Below, one piece after another: positions 34,991 through 38,500 of a stretch of DNA of 38,500 nucleotides (position 1 is its first letter; each line of letters begins with the position of its first letter). Below the pieces are notes generated by a model. That model had not been told where the DNA came from. It did not search any database and worked only from the letters and a program-made list of their open reading frames with translations. A program made the translations under genes and the position numbers. The DNA comes from Bacillota bacterium (GTDB taxonomy: Bacteria; Bacillota; Clostridia; Lachnospirales; Lachnospiraceae): positions 1-38,500 of the forward strand of contig JAEWPQ010000048.1 in the NCBI GenBank assembly GCA_023460575.1, in the 5' to 3' direction.

Positions 34991-35047
34991 AAAAAAAAAC
35001 GGTCTGACAGACAGATTACCAAATCTGTCTGACCGGCCCATTTTTTT
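34991..35047. terminator. Bidirectional rho-independent terminator
   Basis: CAGACAGATT pairs perfectly with AATCTGTCTG, extended by an outer GGT/ACC pair across a small bulge. A T-run follows on the plus strand (35041-35047) and a run of nine A precedes it (34991-34999), giving a T-run on the minus strand too. Confidence 0.85.
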
Positions 35048-35539
35048 ATTCCTATATGCAGGTTACGCTTAAACTTGAGTATTGTTTTTAATTGAAGCCA
35101 GTAATAATGCTAAGTTATCAGCAGTATCTGTGTCAGGAAGTTGGTGGTTATCGGGAGAGGATACGGTTTGATGCAAATTATACTTCATATCCCCATATCC
35201 TCTTCTCTCAAGAATATCATGAATTCGGCATAGATAAGCTGTTCCTTAAAAGAACTAAGTGCTTTTTCCTGATCACTGGACAGATTAGAAAGAATACATT
35301 AAATCACCTACCATTGAATTTTTGTGTAGCCTGCTATATAACGCAAAGTATATGTTATTCAACTATTGCGCCAATATGGCAAGATAGGTACAATGCTAAT
35401 ACGTTAGTTATCACACCGAAAGTATCTTTTAGTCATTACACTTGGCAGCGCTTATTTGACGTTAACTCTACGCAAAAAGATACTAGTCTTATCTGCAAAT
35501 GATTTAACAAAAGGATTTGTCGGTTTTTGGGGGTTTGAT

Positions 35540-35650
35540 ATGATGAATGAGGAGACAATAAAAGCCTTTACTATGGTACGCGATGTCCATAAAAGCGGTT
35601 ATTATACCTACTGCATGCCAGAAAAATCCGGGGAAATCATCCCAATTTAA
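35540..35650 (+). other. Possible small ORF or gene remnant ending GEIIPI
   Basis: 36 codons from an ATG 6 nt after GGGGG (MMNEETIKAFTMVRDVHKSG...). It ends SGEIIPI-stop inside the left direct repeat. The right repeat (38189-38218) reads TGKIIPI-stop in the corresponding frame, with PYYETLS upstream comparable to GYYTYCM here. Both may be 3' remnants of related genes. Not recognised. Confidence 0.25.
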
Positions 35651-35657
35651 GTAAAAT
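35628..35657 (+). repeat. Left imperfect direct repeat flanking the RloA/RloB cassette
   Basis: Thirty bases beginning CCGG, with core AAATCATCCC and then ATTT and AGTAAA, match 38189-38218 at 25 of 30 positions; four of the five differences are A/G. It ends 13 bases before the RloB stop codon. Candidate attachment-site or target duplication. Confidence 0.55.
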
Positions 35658-35670
35658 CAACTTATTTTTC

Positions 35671-36558
35671 TTAAATATATTCCTCCATATGCCCAATAAT
35701 ATGAAATAGTTCAGGTAGATTACTTCCTAAATTGTCGAGGATTTCTTCCAAATTCACAGCAAAAGTCTTAGAATTTTTAATAGCCTGAGATATTTGTGGT
35801 AAATACATCGTCTTAAAAATTCTTAGGCTAATTCGTTTATTATGATGTGCACGTTGTGAAACTTCATGGCTTACATAAGTATGTCCTTTTGATATCTTTT
35901 CATTTATTAAAATTTCATCTAGTTTATCTTTATACTCTAACTGCACATCACATAAGTGCAACAACAACCAAAACTCAAAGCATGGATTAGTTATGTAACA
36001 TCCATACCCCTCCTCTTTACAGGTATTAATACAATCAATCATTAATTGTCGGCTATGATTGCCACAATCTCTGTCTAAAATCACACCAAAGAAATCGCTT
36101 TTTTTATTAAATGTTTTTAAATATTGTCTGTATTTTAAATCAATTCCGATCTTAAGCAATTCTTCACTGATTTTATTCCTATCCGATTTTGTGAGATTAT
36201 CAGTACCCTCCAAAAAGCATTTTATTAGATCCTGCGGATATTGACTAGTAAAAGAATGAGGAAGTTCTTCAGGAATAAGTTCTCCATTTCGCAAATTTAC
36301 GTATTCATTTAAAAGCTCTATGACTTGTTCAGGTGATGAATATCCATCTCCTCTCTTATGTCTTAATACTTCAATTCGAATTATAGAATTGTTACCGGAA
36401 TTTTCCAAATATCTCTGAAGATGCTCAAAATAATTGCGCTCTGTTTCATCTCCTTCAACAGAAAGAAAGATTGCCTTTTTAGGTTCAATCTGTTTATTCT
36501 CCTCTGAACGAATGAAAGCAGACGACCGCAGACGAAACCGACTTTCTTTAATTGGCAC
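35671..36558 (-). CDS. RloB/AbiLii-like Toprim-fold protein (putative anti-phage effector)
   Basis: 295 aa from a GTG at 36558 (PIKESRFRLRSS), preceded by GAAGG at 8 nt inside the ATPase gene; an ATG at 36579 lacks a ribosome site. RloB-family (PF13707) marks: FLSVEGDETERNYFEHL with Glu35, ILDRDCGNHS with Asp162/Asp164, and NPCFEFWLLLHL (191-202). The metal-binding Glu and DxD pattern is Toprim-like, suggesting a nuclease. About 127 residues separate the first Glu from the DxD, longer than the RloB proteins I remember, so an insertion is likely around 95-150. It overlaps the ATPase gene by 11 nt, so the two are translated together, as in AbiL (AbiLi/AbiLii) systems. Confidence 0.85.
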   Translation of the reverse strand: MPIKESRFRLRSSAFIRSEENKQIEPKKAIFLSVEGDETERNYFEHLQRYLENSGNNSIIRIEVLRHKRGDGYSSPEQVIELLNEYVNLRNGELIPEELPHSFTSQYPQDLIKCFLEGTDNLTKSDRNKISEELLKIGIDLKYRQYLKTFNKKSDFFGVILDRDCGNHSRQLMIDCINTCKEEGYGCYITNPCFEFWLLLHLCDVQLEYKDKLDEILINEKISKGHTYVSHEVSQRAHHNKRISLRIFKTMYLPQISQAIKNSKTFAVNLEEILDNLGSNLPELFHIIGHMEEYI

Positions 36559-37915
36559 ATTTATCACCTTCTTCCGCATCAACCAATGCAAACAGATTGA
36601 AAATTGGTATTGCACCATACCTTCCCAAAAGATAATCCTTTTCAATTTTCTTATCAAATCGTATTTTAAATTTATTTAGAGAGAACATGCAAGAACTATG
36701 ATCCTCCTCCCTTTCAATAAACCAGATCTCATCCTGACGCAGGAAATCAAGATCCATAATATTGGAATCATGAGTTGTTGCGATAAGCTGTGCCGGGTAA
36801 TTGCAAGCGACTTTGTAAAAATACTTTATAAACTCTAATGTTGCCTTTGTATGCAAACTACGATCCAATTCATCTATAATAATAACGTGCCCTCTTATTG
36901 CATGTTGATAAAGCGGTATAAGATCAAATAACCGTTTAGTTCCGTCAGATTCATCCTCGAAATCAAATAAATCCATATCATTTCCATGATTTGTGACTAT
37001 TTCACTTGCAAACAAGCTGCCATCACGCAATTTAACTTCAATTAAGGAATCATGGTGTTGAATTAAAGCTCCTTTTGCTTGCTCCGATAAATCTTTAGAA
37101 ATTTCAGTTTTTAAAGATTCCATCATATGATCAGATACATTTGCAAAAATTTTATCAAATTCTTTTTCATTGCTTTCTACGGATACTATACCAGTATCAA
37201 AATACTCCAGCAATTGAGTCAATTCTTTACGTGCGGTATCATCCTCCATTAACTGAGTAATTCCACCATATTTAGAATCTGGGAATACTATAATCAATTT
37301 ACGAAACCAATCCATTACATCTCTGAACGGCTGGTATTCTTCTTCATCAGGACTCCGAAGAAGTACATCAGATAGAAACAGAGTTCTATCCATCTTTGGA
37401 TTTTTAATATCATCCGAATACACATTAAAACGTTCTTGCTGAGAAGTCGTACTAAAAACTATATCACTAGAAAAATCTATTTCTCCGTTTGCTGACTTGC
37501 TGCGAAGAAAAATGCATTTTTCATTGGTATCTACTTGATATAACCACTCTTCTTCTATATTTTTATTGGTATATGATATAGCAAATCCATATGAATAAAA
37601 ATGCTCCCCTGAATAAATATCAAACTGGAAAACACCTGGAATGTTTTTGCATAAATTATCAATACGAAAATATTTTTTATCAAAGTTAACATTAGATATT
37701 CCTTTTGTAATTATACTTTTTGCAAATGCAATTGCGCTTATAAAATTTGTTTTACCACTGGCGTTTGCTCCAAAAATAAACCCCCCTTTTAATATTCGCT
37801 TACCATTTTTTTCTGATATATGATCACTATGCCGGGTAATTTTACCAGCTATCATATTAAATTCTGTGGAATTTTTGAAAGATAGAAAATTTTCAACTGC
37901 AAAACGTATCAACAT
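36548..37915 (-). CDS. AAA_15/RloA (AbiLi-like) ATPase
   Basis: 455 aa SMC/ABC-like ATPase. It starts at the ATG at 37915 (MLIRFAVENFLSFKN), 9 nt after AGGAG; an ATG three codons upstream abuts the ribosome site. Walker A is GANASGKT (49-56), Walker B HVIIIDELDRSLHT, signature-like SDGTKRLFDLIPL just before it, and ATTHDSNIMD is the H-loop/switch region. The opening FxVENFLSF is typical of the family of defence-linked ATPases (RloA, AbiLi, AriA). No zinc-hook coiled coil. Overlaps the RloB gene; such pairs act as sensor ATPase plus nuclease in abortive infection. AT-rich compared with the sugar operons, suggesting transfer. Confidence 0.9.
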   Translation of the reverse strand: MLIRFAVENFLSFKNSTEFNMIAGKITRHSDHISEKNGKRILKGGFIFGANASGKTNFISAIAFAKSIITKGISNVNFDKKYFRIDNLCKNIPGVFQFDIYSGEHFYSYGFAISYTNKNIEEEWLYQVDTNEKCIFLRSKSANGEIDFSSDIVFSTTSQQERFNVYSDDIKNPKMDRTLFLSDVLLRSPDEEEYQPFRDVMDWFRKLIIVFPDSKYGGITQLMEDDTARKELTQLLEYFDTGIVSVESNEKEFDKIFANVSDHMMESLKTEISKDLSEQAKGALIQHHDSLIEVKLRDGSLFASEIVTNHGNDMDLFDFEDESDGTKRLFDLIPLYQHAIRGHVIIIDELDRSLHTKATLEFIKYFYKVACNYPAQLIATTHDSNIMDLDFLRQDEIWFIEREEDHSSCMFSLNKFKIRFDKKIEKDYLLGRYGAIPIFNLFALVDAEEGDKCAN

Positions 37916-37938
37916 TATTATCATCTCCTTTTTGAATT

Positions 37939-37967
37939 ATTATATGTGATTTTTTCACATATATCAA
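37939..37967 (-). promoter_or_regulatory. Strong promoter of the RloA/RloB pair
   Basis: Minus strand: TTGATA (37962-37967), 17-nt spacer, perfect TATAAT (37939-37944). The start point would fall only about 15-17 nt before the ATG, so the leader is very short and begins at the AAGGAG ribosome site. Confidence 0.7.
37941..37963. promoter_or_regulatory. Perfect palindrome filling the RloA/RloB promoter spacer
   Basis: TATATGTGA (37941-37949), TTTTT, TCACATATA (37955-37963): 9-bp perfect arms lying between and touching the -35 and -10 boxes. This geometry is typical of a repressor operator, but no DNA-binding regulator is encoded in the cassette. Confidence 0.55.
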
Positions 37968-38115
37968 TAAGTATTTCACAAATAATATAAATTATTCTTA
38001 TACACAACATACAATCCGTTAATTTTTCACTACACAGATCAATAATACCTCTATTTAATGATATTCCAAATCCTATGACTATTTTTTATTTTAAGCAAAA
38101 CAACTAAGAGATTAA

Positions 38116-38151
38116 AATAAAAAAGACCCCACACTCTCATGCGAAGTCTTT
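38116..38151 (-). terminator. Terminator of the rpsR operon
   Basis: Minus strand: AAAGACTTCGCA (38140-38151) pairs with TGTGGGGTCTTT (38122-38133) over 12 positions including three G-T pairs, loop TGAGAG, followed by TTTTTTATTTT. It lies 117 nt after the rpsR stop; the copy of the direct repeat falls between. Confidence 0.72.
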
Positions 38152-38188
38152 CCATATTACGAAACTCTTTCCCCAGCCGGTAAACCGA

Positions 38189-38218
38189 CCGGAAAAATCA
38201 TCCCGATTTGAGTAAATT
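38189..38218 (+). repeat. Right imperfect direct repeat flanking the RloA/RloB cassette
   Basis: Matches 35628-35657 at 25 of 30 positions. It continues into a second copy of the 10-mer TTTGAGTAAA (38207-38216 and 38218-38227). Lies between rpsR and its terminator, a common kind of place for element insertion. Confidence 0.55.
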
Positions 38219-38267
38219 TTGAGTAAAACTCCCTTACCCAACTCGCAAACCCTTATAAAATAAGGAT

Positions 38268-38495
38268 TTAGTCCATAGTGTAAGGCATAAGAGCGATATG
38301 TCTAGCTCTCTTGATAGCAACTGTCAGTGCTCTCTGATGCTTTGCACAGTTACCAGTGATACGTCTGGGAAGGATTTTTCCTCTTTCAGACACGTATCTT
38401 TTTAATTTATTTACATCTTTATAATCGATAACGCCATTCTTCTCGCCGCAGAATACGCATACTTTTTTTCTTCTGCGCATGCCGCCTCTTCTCAT
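38268..38495 (-). CDS. rpsR: 30S ribosomal protein S18
   Basis: 75 aa (possibly a few more, since the window ends 5 nt upstream of this ATG and the ribosome site is not visible). VDYKDVNKLKRY-type core (here VIDYKDVNKLKRYVSERGKI), LPRRITGNCAKHQRALTVAIKRARHIALMPYT is the S18 signature (quoted as LPRRITGNCAKHQ and IKRARHIALMPYT). It also has a CxxC pair near the N-terminus (VCVFCGEK), as in zinc-type S18. S18 binds 16S rRNA with S6 in the platform of the small subunit. In Firmicutes rpsR is usually last in the rpsF-ssb-rpsR operon, consistent with the terminator downstream. Confidence 0.96.
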   Translation of the reverse strand: MRRGGMRRRKKVCVFCGEKNGVIDYKDVNKLKRYVSERGKILPRRITGNCAKHQRALTVAIKRARHIALMPYTMD

Positions 38496-38500
38496 CTTAG

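Larger units (their letters stand above)
34766..35670. other. Gene-poor AT-rich interval
   Basis: About 900 nt without a convincing gene. It holds a bidirectional terminator (34991-35047), a possible 36-codon frame (35540-35650) and one copy of a direct repeat (35628-35657). A longer frame at 35092-35502 begins with TTG, has no ribosome site and an implausible composition. The interval looks like degraded or recombined DNA on the left side of the RloA/RloB cassette. Confidence 0.5.

Noticed and set aside
35092..35502. Plus-strand frame of 136 codons in the gene-poor interval
   Set aside because: TTG start, no ribosome site, irregular composition and no motif; considered chance.
1..38500. CRISPR arrays, tRNA or rRNA genes, intact insertion sequences
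   Set aside because: I found no regularly spaced repeats, no tRNA cloverleaf or rRNA motifs, and no transposase or integrase gene in the window.

Overview
The window looks like a chromosome segment from an anaerobic, sugar-fermenting Clostridia/Lachnospiraceae bacterium (Lacrimispora- or Lachnoclostridium-like; this is inference). The grounds are strong Shine-Dalgarno sites, low-to-moderate GC, YesM/YesN-type two-component systems beside sugar ABC transporters, a LicT-controlled beta-glucoside PTS operon, an EFR1-type flavodoxin/ferredoxin protein, and an rpsR gene of Firmicutes type.

Layout. (1) 1-4020, minus strand: an AraC-type response regulator and YesM-like histidine kinase, then a YtfQ-like sugar-binding lipoprotein cut by the window edge, with direct repeats in its upstream region. 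(2) 4112-10490, minus: a beta-glucoside operon, licT - EIIBCA PTS - 6-phospho-beta-glucosidase - lipoprotein carboxylesterase. It has two RAT/terminator switches, one ahead of licT and one ahead of the PTS gene. (3) 10662-11420, plus: a lone methyltransferase. (4) 11437-17051, minus: a sugar ABC importer (binding protein, two permeases) with a GH31 glycosidase, divergent from its likely regulators, a YesM/YesN pair (17201-19782, plus). (5) 19929-21244, plus: an AlbA_2-type ATP-binding transcriptional regulator broken by a one-base frameshift. (6) 21456-25843, minus: a complete D-glucosaminate operon in the order dgaABCDEF (mannose-family PTS EIIA, EIIB, EIIC, EIID, ammonia-lyase, KDGP aldolase), divergent from an RpiR regulator. 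Its promoter is near-consensus and overlaps a palindrome. (7) 27091-29730, plus: a Ca2+ P-type ATPase. (8) 29822-34765: accessory genes, namely TetR/HXXEE divergent pair, EFR1, GNAT, two unrecognised small proteins, a second methyltransferase and a P-loop protein. (9) 34766-35670: gene-poor, with a bidirectional terminator. (10) 35671-37915, minus: a two-gene RloA/RloB (AbiL-like) ATPase + Toprim-fold pair, probably anti-phage. It has its own strong promoter spanned by a palindrome and lies between imperfect 30-bp direct repeats, next to (11) rpsR and its terminator.

How it works together: most of the window is inducible carbohydrate capture and catabolism (beta-glucosides, an oligosaccharide handled by ABC + GH31, D-glucosaminate, and a further sugar via the partial ABC system). 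Each system carries its own local regulator. The last 3.5 kb is the most interesting accessory part: a compact putative defence cassette inserted downstream of a ribosomal-protein operon.
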